DNA of 42,587 nucleotides from Chitinophagaceae bacterium (GTDB lineage Bacteria; Bacteroidota; Bacteroidia; Chitinophagales; Chitinophagaceae): contig JACMKU010000177.1 of NCBI GenBank assembly GCA_014379965.1, positions 1 through 42,587 of the forward strand, in the 5' to 3' direction. Positions within the stretch are counted from its first letter, which is position 1, and each line of letters opens with the position of its first letter. The position numbers and the translations under genes were made by a program. Below are positions 1-9,317 of the stretch, piece by piece. Below the pieces are notes generated by a model. That model saw only the letters and a program-made list of their open reading frames with translations. It was not told the origin of the DNA and made no database searches.

Positions 1-1874
1 GGATTCTCTTGTGGTGTACGCATATATCGTTCCGTGTAAATATTATCATAGAACCGCCAGTTGGTGACAGGTGACACAGCTACCGCAGCAGCGAACACCT
101 CATTTCCTTTGGTGATGGCCAATGAACTAAGAAATCCACCATAACTCCAGCCCCAATGAGCAATACGCCTGGGATCGACATATGAAAGTCTTCCAATATA
201 TCTCGCAGCATCTACCTGGTCCTCGACCTCATACTTACCAAGCTGCAGGTACGTTTTTTTCTTGAAATCTTCACCTCGGAATCCTGTACCCGTATTATCC
301 ACCGTCACTACTATAAAGCCTTTCAGCGCCAGGTATTGATACCAGAGATGATATTTATGCATCTTGTTTGCTACCTCCTGTGAACCCGGTCCTCCGTAGT
401 TGCTGAAGATGACAGGATATTTCTTATTTGGATCAAAATGCGCTGGTTTTATCATCATTCCATTCAACGTGTCGCCCTTCGTATTTGGGATGCGAATAAA
501 CTCAGCTTTTACAAATCCGTATTCCGCCATTCGGGCCTTTAGCGTTGCATTGTCGCTTATCACACGTAGCATCCGGGAGCTTACGTTCTTCTTCTTATCA
601 GTCACCAGCTCGTGGAGAGTAACAGTTTCAGGTGAATTGAGCATGGACTTATAGTCGAGAAACTGCGTGAACTGTGCATTCAACTCAGTCTTATGCCACG
701 CCTCACCACTAGTCAGTTGAGTTGTCTTCTTACCTGCAAAATCGGTCACAAAAAGATTCCTGTCCATCGGTCGCGGGTAGGCCATTGTATAAAATACACG
801 TTTATTCGTCTCATCTACTCCATTGATGGTTGTCACATCGTAGTTGCCCTTGCTGATCCTGGTCTTGGTCTTCCCATCGAGGCTATAGATGTAAATATGA
901 TTATGGCCATTCATTTCGCTAGTGAAGAAATAGCTTTTGCCATCCGAGAGGAACTTCCATTCATCCGTCACTTCTACATAATACTTGTTCTGCTCCTTGT
1001 AAAGTAGATCGCTCTTGCCGGTGCGGGCATCAGTAAGCAGCAAGCGAAGATCATCCTGGTGCCTATTGAGCCAGAATACAACGAGTGAGTTATCATCCTT
1101 TGTCCATTTGATTCTTGGAATGTAAATATCACCCTGCTCATACTGTGCCGGAACTGTCTTGCCAGAGCTTAACTGGTAGATATAAATATCCACCTTTGAA
1201 TTAGCCTCGCCTGCCTTCGGATATTTGTAACGGTAATCAAAGTTGTAAGTGTTGTCGTAAAGGGTCATGTTGTATTCTTTCACCCTGGTCTCGTCAAATC
1301 TGTAATATGCAATATAGTTTCCCTTGGGACTCCATTCATAAGCCTTTGTAAAACTAAACTCCTCCTCATATACCCAGTCGCAATTGCCATTGATAATGTA
1401 GTTCCACTTGCCATCAGTTGTGATTGCCTTCGAACTCCCAGTACTTACATCGAAAAGATATAGGTTATTATCTCTCACATAGGCTACTTTACTGCCATCA
1501 GGAGAAAAGCTCGCATGCATCAAGGCAGCTGTATCCAGTTTGGACAATTGGCGAGTTTGAAGATCGTACAGGTAAGTATATGCTTTCGAAGAATGTCGGT
1601 AGATCATCTGGCGGTGGGTAAACAACAGGACCTTCTTTTTGTCGGCGCTGGCCACGTAGTCATTGATGGGCAGACTATTGTTCCGCTCGCGGATATTAGC
1701 CAATTGCAATACGCTGTCCATCGTTTCCTTTTCAAAACCTGGGAATGCGGTCGCTTTGAAGGTGCCTTTCACATATATATCTTCCAGAGAAATGTGTTTA
1801 GTCTGCCCCCAGCAAATTGCTGGCCCAAGCAACAAAATAACTAATAGTCGATGCGTGAATACGGGTTTACTCAT
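1..1874 (-). CDS. Dipeptidyl peptidase IV-type S9 serine peptidase, C-terminus cut by window edge
   Basis: The minus frame is open from an ATG at 1872-1874 to the left edge, giving 624 codons with no stop. The N-terminus is a signal peptide (basic start, then LLVILLLGPAICWGQ). The body translates as a DPP IV beta-propeller followed by the start of an alpha/beta-hydrolase domain. The nucleophile motif GWSYGG is at 135-152, with Ser at 144-146 (about residue 577), and YTERYMRTPQEN near residues 610-622 is typical of DPP IV. The catalytic Asp and His lie beyond the edge; family members are about 720-740 residues, so roughly 100 are missing. The enzyme removes X-Pro or X-Ala dipeptides from peptides, probably in the periplasm. 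No TAnnTTTG element was found upstream. The downstream side lies outside the window. The family call is secure; substrate range is inferred. Confidence 0.93.
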   Translation of the reverse strand, partial: MSKPVFTHRLLVILLLGPAICWGQTKHISLEDIYVKGTFKATAFPGFEKETMDSVLQLANIRERNNSLPINDYVASADKKKVLLFTHRQMIYRHSSKAYTYLYDLQTRQLSKLDTAALMHASFSPDGSKVAYVRDNNLYLFDVSTGSSKAITTDGKWNYIINGNCDWVYEEEFSFTKAYEWSPKGNYIAYYRFDETRVKEYNMTLYDNTYNFDYRYKYPKAGEANSKVDIYIYQLSSGKTVPAQYEQGDIYIPRIKWTKDDNSLVVFWLNRHQDDLRLLLTDARTGKSDLLYKEQNKYYVEVTDEWKFLSDGKSYFFTSEMNGHNHIYIYSLDGKTKTRISKGNYDVTTINGVDETNKRVFYTMAYPRPMDRNLFVTDFAGKKTTQLTSGEAWHKTELNAQFTQFLDYKSMLNSPETVTLHELVTDKKKNVSSRMLRVISDNATLKARMAEYGFVKAEFIRIPNTKGDTLNGMMIKPAHFDPNKKYPVIFSNYGGPGSQEVANKMHKYHLWYQYLALKGFIVVTVDNTGTGFRGEDFKKKTYLQLGKYEVEDQVDAARYIGRLSYVDPRRIAHWGWSYGGFLSSLAITKGNEVFAAAVAVSPVTNWRFYDNIYTERYMRTPQEN

Positions 1875-1899
1875 GTGAATAGATTGATAAGGTGAAATT

Positions 1900-2011
1900 G
1901 ACCGCAGATTTTCATGATTTTTATGATTAACCTGATTCTATCCTATCATCATTACGAATTATGATTAACCTGGTTCAATCCTGCTTATCATCATCATGAC
2001 AATCTGCGGTC
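1900..2011. repeat. Imperfect inverted-repeat element with GACCGCAGATT termini
   Basis: GACCGCAGATT at 1900-1910 is matched by its reverse complement AATCTGCGGTC at 2001-2011. The pairing extends a few bases inwards (TCATGAT on both arms). Inside, a 24-bp unit starting TTATGATTAACCTG occurs twice (about 1921-1944 and 1959-1982) with two differences. It fills the gap between the peptidase start and the terminator of the next gene. Similar CCGCAGATT-ended palindromes are, to my memory, frequent between genes in Bacteroidota; I cannot count them here. Confidence 0.7.
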
Positions 2012-2023
2012 CTTGTAATTGCA

Positions 2024-2054
2024 AAATTAAAAAAGCCCCGCTAAGCAGGGCTTT
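2024..2054 (-). terminator. Rho-independent terminator of the oxoamine synthase gene
   Basis: Arms AAAGCCC (2032-2038) and GGGCTTT (2048-2054) form a hairpin with an extra GC/GC pair in the loop region. Read on the minus strand it is followed by a T-rich run (2034 down to about 2024). It starts 16 nt past the stop codon at 2071. Confidence 0.85.
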
Positions 2055-2070
2055 ATAATGATGTGAAAAC

Positions 2071-3372
2071 TTACTTATTCTTTGGTCTATTTGTCATGTA
2101 GTCAAACCGTTTGCCGGTGACTTCGGCCATATCAGGGATAGCCTCAGCCTTATATCCACCTGCGTCAAGCCTTTTCTTCGTTTCAGAGAATGCTTCCAGG
2201 GTGCGATGAATCTCCTCATCTGTGTGAACCGCAGTTGGGATAAGGCGATAGATGATATGACCTTTTGGAATTACCGGGTATACTACGATTGAACAGAAGA
2301 TGTGGTAATTCTCGCGAATATCCATTACCATCGCCGTTGCTTCCTCTACGCCACCTTTCATATAAACGGGAGTCACAACTGAATCAGTTTTGCCGATATC
2401 AAACCCTCTTTCTTTCAAACCATTTTGCAATTTCAATGCGTTCTCCCATAGTTTGTCTTTCAACTCGGGTCTTGTGCGTAGCAGCTCCAATCGCTTTAGA
2501 TTTCCCAACACTAACGGCATCGGAAGACTCTTGGCAAAGATCTGCGAGCGGATGTTATAACGAATGTAATCGATGATATTACGATCACCGGCGATGAACG
2601 CGCCAATAGAGGCCATTGACTTCGCGAAAGTTGAGAAGTATAGATCGATCTGGTCCTGGCAGCCTTGTTCCTCACCCGCACCGGCACCCGTTTTACCTAG
2701 TGTGCCAAATCCGTGAGCGTCGTCAACGAGTAAGCGGAAATCATACTTGCCTTTCAGTGAAGCAATTTCCTTCAGTTTGCCCTGGTCGCCTGCCATGCCG
2801 AAAACTCCTTCGGTGATGACGAGAATCCCGCCCGCGTTTTGTTTGTCTATGAGTGCCGTCGCTCTCTCGAGTTGTTTCTCCAGATCTTTAATGTCGTTAT
2901 GTTTGAATACATACCTGTGGCCGGCGTGAAGGCGAAGGCCATCGATGATACAAGCATGACTTTCGGCGTCGTAGACGATCACATCATGACGGCCGCAAAG
3001 CGCGTCGATGAGGCTGACCATTCCCTGGTAACCGAAGTTCAGCAGTATAGCGTCTTCCTTACTTTCAAAAGCGGCCAGTTCTGCCTCGAGTTGTTCGTGA
3101 TGATTGCTATTTCCGCTCATCATCCTCGCGCCCATGGGGAGAGCCAGGCCGTAAGCAGCGGCTGCATCAGCATCGGCCTTTCTTACTTCCGGATGATTGG
3201 CAAGACCGAGGTAATTGTTGAGGCTCCAAACTATCATTTCCTGTCCGCGGAATGTCATGTGGCTGGCAATCTCGCCTTCCAATTTCGGAAACGCGAAATA
3301 ACCGTGCGCGCGCTCCCGGTGCTGACCGATCGGACCATAATTCTTAAGCAAACGTTCAAAGATATCTGCCAT
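2071..3372 (-). CDS. Alpha-oxoamine synthase family PLP enzyme (serine palmitoyltransferase / cysteate acyltransferase type)
   Basis: The 433-residue fold type I PLP enzyme belongs to the family that condenses an amino acid with acyl-CoA or acyl-ACP and releases CO2. Visible motifs: SLNNYLGL near 50-57, the cofactor-stacking His139 in ESHAC, the PLP-nitrogen Asp in VDDAHGFGTLG (216-226), and the Schiff-base Lys251 in STFAKSMAS. Relatives include serine palmitoyltransferase, 8-amino-7-oxononanoate synthase, 2-amino-3-ketobutyrate ligase and the cysteate acyltransferase of sulfonolipid synthesis. No biotin or threonine genes are adjacent, and Bacteroidota make sphingolipids and sulfonolipids, so a lipid role is favoured but not proven. 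It is somewhat longer than typical SPT (about 395). It is the only gene between a strong terminator and the repeat-filled gap upstream, so it is probably transcribed alone. Confidence 0.85.
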   Translation of the reverse strand: MADIFERLLKNYGPIGQHRERAHGYFAFPKLEGEIASHMTFRGQEMIVWSLNNYLGLANHPEVRKADADAAAAYGLALPMGARMMSGNSNHHEQLEAELAAFESKEDAILLNFGYQGMVSLIDALCGRHDVIVYDAESHACIIDGLRLHAGHRYVFKHNDIKDLEKQLERATALIDKQNAGGILVITEGVFGMAGDQGKLKEIASLKGKYDFRLLVDDAHGFGTLGKTGAGAGEEQGCQDQIDLYFSTFAKSMASIGAFIAGDRNIIDYIRYNIRSQIFAKSLPMPLVLGNLKRLELLRTRPELKDKLWENALKLQNGLKERGFDIGKTDSVVTPVYMKGGVEEATAMVMDIRENYHIFCSIVVYPVIPKGHIIYRLIPTAVHTDEEIHRTLEAFSETKKRLDAGGYKAEAIPDMAEVTGKRFDYMTNRPKNK

Positions 3373-3483
3373 GGGTATACTATTTTATATTATGCGAGAC
3401 CGCAGAATTCACCTGTATCTGGTCATTATGAGAGATAAGCTAAATACTACTAATCTATAAAATATGGGGATAATAAACTGGCG

Positions 3484-3491
3484 CAAAGGTA
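3484..3491 (-). promoter_or_regulatory. TAnnTTTG -7 element for the oxoamine synthase
   Basis: On the minus strand this reads TACCTTTG followed by CGC, an exact match to the Bacteroidota -7 consensus TAnnTTTG. It would start transcription near 3477 and leave about 105 nt of 5' leader. No clear TTG -33 box was found at the usual spacing. Confidence 0.5.
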
Positions 3492-3526
3492 GGGGTTTGG
3501 CGCTGAACCGTGAATGCTTGCATAAG

Positions 3527-3683
3527 GCCTTCGCTCTCGCACTGTTTCTCGCTCTGTTTCTGTTGCTGTTTCTCACTCTGGTTCTGATTCCCAACCTATT
3601 CGAACAGGGTTTTAAGTAGAAATAGACTGAGAAACAGCAACAGAAACAGAAACAGAGCGAGGAACAGAGCGAGAGCGAGGGCT
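3527..3683. repeat. Long inverted repeat built of CTCGCTCTGTTTC words
   Basis: The left arm (3527-3580) iterates TCGCTCTC and CTGTTTCT words. The right arm (3624-3683) is its near-perfect reverse complement (GAGAAACAG, CAGAGCGAG). The arms are about 55 nt with a loop of about 43 nt. It lies immediately 3' of the PBP1A stop codon (3702). The same word reappears at 27710-27777. Confidence 0.9.
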
Positions 3684-3701
3684 TAAGGTTGAAGTCTCAA
3701 A

Positions 3702-6125
3702 TTATTGCCCACCCCCCTCCTTATCCTTCTTCTTAAACAAGCCCCTCAGAAATCCCTTCTTCTTCTTAGGCTCATCGGCAGGTGCACCAATTGGACGTAC
3801 GCCTTTTTCCGGGTTGTTGGAAGTGTCTTTCTTGCCGGGCTTGCCTGTCTCATCTGAGGGAAGAGGCTTCGACTCGGGGCCTATGTAGTCTCTATTATTG
3901 ATGTTATAGTCTTCCTCTGAACCAACGCCCTGGTCTTCACCTTCAGCCGCCGGATCCGCGTTTTCGATCATCTCAGAAATATCGGCACTGTTGATGTCGT
4001 TCTCCATTTCAGCTGGCTTTGCAAATTTGGCGTCCTTATCAATTCCAAGAGTTTTATCTGCATAAACCTTCTTGAAAAATGCTTCCCAGATAGGTCTTGC
4101 TACAGAACCGCCGTAAAAGGCTGAGCTCTCCAGTGTGATGAACCTGTCGTCGCATCCCACCCAGCCACCAGCGAGGAGTTGTGGAGTATATCCCATAAAC
4201 CAGAAGTCGGCGTTCGAGTTTGTCGTACCCGTTTTCCCACCCATCTCGGCTGCACCAAGACGCTGCATCAATCCCGCAGCAGTACCCTTTGTTACAGGGC
4301 CTTCCATCATCTTCGCCATCTTATAGGCGGTCGCCTCACTCACTACTTCCTTGCGGTTGGCACTGTAGTCAAAACGCTTGATCACATTCCCGTTCCTGTC
4401 TTCAATACGGCTTATGAAGTAGGGCTTGGTCGAATATCCATGTCCGGCGAATATGCTATAGCCCCACATCATTTCGAAGAGCGAAAGATCGCAGGAACCG
4501 AGTGCAATCGAAGGGTAGGGCTCAACTTTTGTTGGAATATTTAATTTAGATAGAAACTCTGAGAAACGTTCAGCTCCTACCTGCTTCATGATATAGGCAG
4601 TCGCACAGTTCCTTGACCATGTCAGCGCCGAGGCCATACTCATCGTGCGACCCGTACAGGTCTTTGTAGTTGCTGGCACCAGCTGATTCTTGCCAAATGA
4701 TTGTTGTTGATCTACCACTTCCGTGTCTGGCCCGAAACCAACGTCCTCCATCGCCTGTGTATATAACAAGGGCTTAATGGAAGAACCAACCTGGCGTTTA
4801 GTGCCCATGTTGGCGTGATCGAGTTTGTAGGTCTTGAAATTTATACCACCTACCCATGCCCTCACCTCGCCGGTAACCGGATCCATGACCATGAAAGAAG
4901 TCTGCAACATCTGCCTGTGATACCTGATTGAATCATTCGGGGTCATCACTGTATCTTTTTCTCGCTTTGCATTCCACGCAAATATCTTCATGGGCACCTT
5001 TTTGTTGAAGGTGGCTTTGATTTCCTTATCGCTTAATCCATCTTCCGCCAGGTTCTTCCAGCGTTCACTTTCCTTCATCGCTTTTTCCAATACGTTTGGA
5101 TTGTCTTTCCAAACCGAGCCATTCTTGATCCTGGTTTGCTGATTCAATGCCTTCTGCAGGACAGGCATCTGTAATGCGACAGCTTCCTCGGCATACTCCT
5201 GCATGCGCGGGTTGATGGTAGTATATACCTTCAATCCATCCTGGTATATGTCATACGAACTTCCATCGGGCTTCTCGACTCCTTTGAGAGCAACTCGCAC
5301 TTCGTCCCTAAGGATTTCACGGAAGTAGGGCGCATAGCCAGTATTCTCATCGAGTTTTTTATAACTAAGAACTATGGGCTTGAGCTTAAGCTTAGCTGCC
5401 TCTGCCTCTGTTATCTTATTATTCTTGGCCATCTGGTCGAGCACTACATCACGACGATCCTTTGACTGTTTTGGATTGCGTCGTGGATTGTAAGTATAAT
5501 TGGCTTTTAGCATACCCACCAGGACGGCGGCTTCTTCTATGTTCACTCGATCGGGTTCTTTCTGGAAGAAGGTACGGGCAGCATTGCGTATGCCATAGAT
5601 ATTGTCTCCAAACGGCACGGCATTGAGATAAAGAGTAATGATCTCTTCCTTTGTAAAATTCCTTTCCAACTTTACCGCAATGATCCATTCTTTCAATTTC
5701 TGAATCACGCGCAAGGCTTTATTGGAGGCTCTTTCATCAAAAAGATTGAGCGCGAGCTGCTGTGTAATTGTACTCCCTCCGCCTTGCTTGCCCGCCGTTG
5801 ATACAGCGCGTATCGTGGATTTGAAATCGATGCCAGAGTGCCTGTAGAAACGTTCATCTTCCGTGGCGATCAATGCGTCTATCACATGCTTTGAAATATC
5901 CCTGTACTTGACGTTGCTACGGTTTCCCTTTTCGGTATAGTATTTACCCATGAGTGTGCCGTCAACCGCATATACCTCAGTAGCCTGTTGGATGGAGGGA
6001 TTTTCCAGGTCCTTCAACGAAGGCATTTTGCCGAAGACGCCGAAGTTGGCAAGGGCTATCAATAAAAGAAAAAGGCCAAGGCCTCCAAGGAAGATTCGCC
6101 AGAAGATGCGCACTGATTTTTTCAT
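3702..6125 (-). CDS. Class A penicillin-binding protein 1A (glycosyltransferase/transpeptidase)
   Basis: The 807-residue bifunctional peptidoglycan synthase begins with a single N-terminal membrane anchor (about 8-30). The GT51 domain has EDERFYRHSGID with catalytic Glu89, GGSTITQQLALNLF (116-129) and ERNFTKEEIITLYLN (154-168). The transpeptidase domain has the SxxK motif S448-K451 in GSSIKP, SRN at 504-506 and KTGT at 631-634. All catalytic motifs are intact, so it should polymerise lipid II and cross-link stem peptides in the periplasm. After about residue 715 comes a low-complexity acidic tail that switches to Pro/Lys-rich and ends in a strongly basic, possibly amphipathic stretch (KKKKGFLRGLFKKKDK). 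It is preceded by its own 225-bp gap and followed by a large inverted repeat, so it is probably a single-gene unit. Confidence 0.96.
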   Translation of the reverse strand: MKKSVRIFWRIFLGGLGLFLLLIALANFGVFGKMPSLKDLENPSIQQATEVYAVDGTLMGKYYTEKGNRSNVKYRDISKHVIDALIATEDERFYRHSGIDFKSTIRAVSTAGKQGGGSTITQQLALNLFDERASNKALRVIQKLKEWIIAVKLERNFTKEEIITLYLNAVPFGDNIYGIRNAARTFFQKEPDRVNIEEAAVLVGMLKANYTYNPRRNPKQSKDRRDVVLDQMAKNNKITEAEAAKLKLKPIVLSYKKLDENTGYAPYFREILRDEVRVALKGVEKPDGSSYDIYQDGLKVYTTINPRMQEYAEEAVALQMPVLQKALNQQTRIKNGSVWKDNPNVLEKAMKESERWKNLAEDGLSDKEIKATFNKKVPMKIFAWNAKREKDTVMTPNDSIRYHRQMLQTSFMVMDPVTGEVRAWVGGINFKTYKLDHANMGTKRQVGSSIKPLLYTQAMEDVGFGPDTEVVDQQQSFGKNQLVPATTKTCTGRTMSMASALTWSRNCATAYIMKQVGAERFSEFLSKLNIPTKVEPYPSIALGSCDLSLFEMMWGYSIFAGHGYSTKPYFISRIEDRNGNVIKRFDYSANRKEVVSEATAYKMAKMMEGPVTKGTAAGLMQRLGAAEMGGKTGTTNSNADFWFMGYTPQLLAGGWVGCDDRFITLESSAFYGGSVARPIWEAFFKKVYADKTLGIDKDAKFAKPAEMENDINSADISEMIENADPAAEGEDQGVGSEEDYNINNRDYIGPESKPLPSDETGKPGKKDTSNNPEKGVRPIGAPADEPKKKKGFLRGLFKKKDKEGGGQ

Positions 6126-6268
6126 AAAAATGGTTGTAATGTAATGGAGGAGAGGTATGATTGCACTTTCGATCCATGCTCAGTAACCATGCCACGCCTC
6201 TCATTCGCAGGAAAAACTAGCCGAAAATACGGAAAACGCGGGCGGGCATCATTAGCTCCGGGTTTAAT

Positions 6269-6292
6269 TTTTTGCCAAAACGTTTGCAAAAA
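6269..6292 (-). terminator. Palindrome 3' of the SprE-like gene, probable terminator
   Basis: Arms TTTTTGC (6269-6275) and GCAAAAA (6286-6292) flank an AAACGTTT core that is itself self-complementary. It lies about 60 nt past the stop of the SprE-like gene and upstream of PBP1A. It is AT-rich, so terminator strength is uncertain. Confidence 0.45.
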
Positions 6293-6350
6293 CCTTGAGT
6301 GGCAGATGGCTTAAGTAATTATACGGATGGGCAGACAGTAAAATTCATTA

Positions 6351-9317
6351 TCAGAACTTACCTGGCACGTTTTTATCGAGAAATTGCCGGTACTTGTCCA
6401 GGTCTTTACTGTTCTTGAGAATATCGAGATTCTTCTCGGTGATGATAGAATAAGTATACTTTCCTCCCTTAAGCCAGGGCACGATTTGCGACGATGTCAC
6501 CGGGCGCGTTTGGTCCACGTATGTGATTGCCTCCGCTGCTGTTTTAAACGGACTTATCAGCACCAACCTGTTGTCTGCATCTATCTCGATTAGTTCGGCT
6601 GTCATTTGCTTATTGTAGTACACATCCCTGTTGTAACGTTCGAAGGCGGTTCTCGCCTCATTGACGAAAATGGGATCTACTTTGTTCAGCACGATCAATA
6701 CATAGTGTGGCGTCTCCGGTGTGAACGCGAAGTTTGTCGTTGCCGGTGGCGTTAATATTGGTCTTCCCCTTGCAGTATCCACAATAGGTGTTGGGTTGGT
6801 GACTACGGGTGGCTGAACTACTGGTGGGCGATTGGTAACCGTATCCGTGATTACGCGCGGCGGCTGGGGTTGATTGTTTATAACGGTGCCGCGGTAGCGC
6901 GTACTGGTATCTTCAGCAGGGCGATTGATGACCAGGTTCCTCAATTCGTTTTCGATCTGTTGCCTGCGATTCAACACATCAATCATCGTGGCAGCTTTAG
7001 TAGACAATGGAGTGTTGGGGAAAGTGGAAACGATATTAGTGAGTACAACTTTAGCCGAACTATCCTGGCGCTGTTTGACATAGTATACCGACTCGATGTA
7101 AAGTAATTGAGGCGTCCAGAAGTTCCTGGAGTACATGCTATCTGCGGCTTTTTTCTGGGCAATCGCTTCTTCGAACCTGCCTTCTATAAACAGGTCGTAG
7201 ATCTTTTCATAAGTTTTCGTAGCGTCAGAATTGACACTGGATAATGGGTTCTTTCCTGTGGTGACGATTGTGGTGAAATTGCTGCTGCCGAATTTCTCCG
7301 CCATGAGTTTCTTTATTGCTGAGGCCTTTGCATTGTCACCCGTTTTATTATAACAATAGTACAGTTGAAACAATACCTCATCCATCCGGGAATACGCAGG
7401 GAAGCGGGTTCTCAATTCTTCGAGCGTACTCGTTCCGGCCTGGCAATCTTCGATTTCCTGTATGTACAATTTACCCACGTCCAATTGAGCATCTTGTAGT
7501 GAATCCATAGAGGTCTTCATCAATGCGTCTGTCAAGGGCAGCTTTGCATAGAGACCATCGAAATTAATCTCGGTGGCTTCGGCGGATGTTCCTTCCTTAC
7601 CCGTCTTTTGATTGGGATCGTTAGGACTAATTCTATTTGTGTTGCGAATGATGCCCGTCAACGCAGCGCTGCGGCGCCAGTTGTCCTGGTTCACCCTCGT
7701 GCCCCATCTCGTCTTGAAATCCGCCAGACCCTTTTGTCTTGATGTAGGGTTATAGAAATACCATTCTCCACGAGCGGCCGAGGGGAATAGGGGAGAGGGA
7801 TCATTGGTTGTAGATATTGATGTGCTTGAATAAGTACCTTCATCTTTCAGTCCCTGCTGCCTGCGCAACTGCCTAACGACCTTTCTAACGAATTCTTTTC
7901 TTTCTTCTTCCGGCATCGCAGCGATCCTTTGAATGCTATCCTGCCTGGCTATGATCTCCATATTGTCAGCAATGGAACCGGCGATTCTCTTTCTGTTTGT
8001 GATCGCCTCCGGATCTTTTAATGCAGGGTCACCAATTTGGAGGCTGTCATAGAAATTATATGCATGCCTGTATCGGCGTTTATTGAAGGATAATTCCGCT
8101 AACTGGAGAAATGCCTTGTTCCGTTGAGATAGATCGTTCGATGCATACTTAGTACTTTTCTCAAGCAAAACAAGCGCTCCATCAATATTGTTTCTTTGCA
8201 GCTCCATTTGGGCCGCCATGTAATAAATGATATCGCGGTAATCCTGGTATTTATCGCGTTTAGCCATTTTTACCAGGGTCTCTATGTTCTTCTTTATGTA
8301 GTCGTCACCACCATCCTTGTTTACACGAATGGAGAAGAGCCGTGCATAAACATCGAGGATCGGATCAGTCGTATGATGGATGGCCTTGGTGTAATTAGCT
8401 TCGGCCTCTTTATAATTTCCACCCATTTCATACAGCTGGGCCAATAGATACTCCCACCTGGCCTGCTCCTGTTTGTTTGTGGCGTTGCTAAGCGCTTTTT
8501 CTAAATGCACAGCAGCGCTATCCCAGATTTTCTGTTTGTAAAACCAATAGGCCTGCACTTCTTCGAGATCATTGTTGAGGCGTTTGGGGAAGGCGGGATC
8601 ATTCTTTAGCGTAATTATCAGGCTTGCCGATTCTGCAAAAAGATCCTGGGCCAGAAAATTACGTATCTGCCAGATGAAAGCATCGTTACGACTTGGAGGC
8701 TCCGATAACATTCTTCGTGGAAGGCTATTCTTTTCCTTGGTGGCAATACTGAATGCATTGTTGCCATCCATCTTGCTACCTATGTTCATGTAATAACCAT
8801 CTTTTTCTTTCGGTGCGAATGCATAGTTGATGAACTGGAACATCAGGTAAGCCGAATCGAATTGCTTCTTCAGGTAATAGGAGGCGCCCCAGAGGAGATA
8901 GAGGTTGTCAACCCAATCATTCCTGAGGTCGTGAAGTGCGATACCAGTTTGTGATTTATACGAAATAGAATCTAGCTGTATGGTATCGGCAGCGGTGAAG
9001 TCGAGACTGTAGTTGTAGAAAGGCAGCAACTCGGAATAATCGTCCTTGAAGGAAGCCTTGGCTCTTTCGAGGACTTCTCTGAGCTTATTGTTAGCGTTGA
9101 AAAAATAATTGTAATGGGTGATGGTGTTCTGAACGAATCGTCGTGGGACGTTGAATTTCTTCTGATCTGACTTCTCCGACCGCAGAACGCGGTTATCGTA
9201 TTCCTTTGGTTTGGGCACGTCTAGGTTGATGCCAATCTGCCCGAAAGAAAGCACAGATAGCAGGCAAAAGACAAGAGACAAAGTAGCAGTGATCGTAATA
9301 TTTCGGGTAGAACGCAT
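6351..9317 (-). CDS. SprE/PorW-like TPR protein (gliding motility / type IX secretion)
   Basis: This is a 988-residue secreted protein. I place the start at the ATG at 9317, not the in-frame TTG four codons upstream. A signal peptide ends near VLSFGQ. The N-terminal region has the THYNYYFNANNKLREVLERAK-like signature (FFNANNKLREVLERAK) and DDYSELLPFYNY typical of SprE proteins. TPR-like helical repeats follow (about 220-430), then a charged linker, a second helical region, a Pro/Thr-rich stretch (PPVVQPPVVTNPTPIVDT) and a C-terminal domain of about 110 residues. SprE/PorW is a periplasmic partner of the T9SS core complex needed for secretion and gliding in Flavobacterium. Unlike F. johnsoniae SprE no lipobox Cys sits at the cleavage site, so it may be soluble. 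The giant surface protein at 34335 could be a T9SS client. Family assignment is from memory of the motifs. Confidence 0.7.
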   Translation of the reverse strand: MRSTRNITITATLSLVFCLLSVLSFGQIGINLDVPKPKEYDNRVLRSEKSDQKKFNVPRRFVQNTITHYNYFFNANNKLREVLERAKASFKDDYSELLPFYNYSLDFTAADTIQLDSISYKSQTGIALHDLRNDWVDNLYLLWGASYYLKKQFDSAYLMFQFINYAFAPKEKDGYYMNIGSKMDGNNAFSIATKEKNSLPRRMLSEPPSRNDAFIWQIRNFLAQDLFAESASLIITLKNDPAFPKRLNNDLEEVQAYWFYKQKIWDSAAVHLEKALSNATNKQEQARWEYLLAQLYEMGGNYKEAEANYTKAIHHTTDPILDVYARLFSIRVNKDGGDDYIKKNIETLVKMAKRDKYQDYRDIIYYMAAQMELQRNNIDGALVLLEKSTKYASNDLSQRNKAFLQLAELSFNKRRYRHAYNFYDSLQIGDPALKDPEAITNRKRIAGSIADNMEIIARQDSIQRIAAMPEEERKEFVRKVVRQLRRQQGLKDEGTYSSTSISTTNDPSPLFPSAARGEWYFYNPTSRQKGLADFKTRWGTRVNQDNWRRSAALTGIIRNTNRISPNDPNQKTGKEGTSAEATEINFDGLYAKLPLTDALMKTSMDSLQDAQLDVGKLYIQEIEDCQAGTSTLEELRTRFPAYSRMDEVLFQLYYCYNKTGDNAKASAIKKLMAEKFGSSNFTTIVTTGKNPLSSVNSDATKTYEKIYDLFIEGRFEEAIAQKKAADSMYSRNFWTPQLLYIESVYYVKQRQDSSAKVVLTNIVSTFPNTPLSTKAATMIDVLNRRQQIENELRNLVINRPAEDTSTRYRGTVINNQPQPPRVITDTVTNRPPVVQPPVVTNPTPIVDTARGRPILTPPATTNFAFTPETPHYVLIVLNKVDPIFVNEARTAFERYNRDVYYNKQMTAELIEIDADNRLVLISPFKTAAEAITYVDQTRPVTSSQIVPWLKGGKYTYSIITEKNLDILKNSKDLDKYRQFLDKNVPGKF

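Larger units (their letters stand above)
3373..3701. other. Gap between oxoamine synthase and PBP1A
   Basis: This 329-bp gap contains no credible gene. From the synthase side it holds a minus-strand promoter candidate (3484-3491) and then a long inverted repeat (3527-3683) that ends 18 nt from the stop codon of the penicillin-binding protein gene. Confidence 0.7.

Noticed and set aside
1..1874. Several plus-strand open frames of 65-109 residues (400-654, 693-1007, 1424-1878)
   Set aside because: All are antisense to the continuous DPP IV reading frame, which carries GWSYGG and YTERYMRTP.
2839..3438. 199-residue plus-strand open frame
   Set aside because: It is antisense to the oxoamine synthase, which has intact catalytic motifs; the antisense product shows no recognisable domain.
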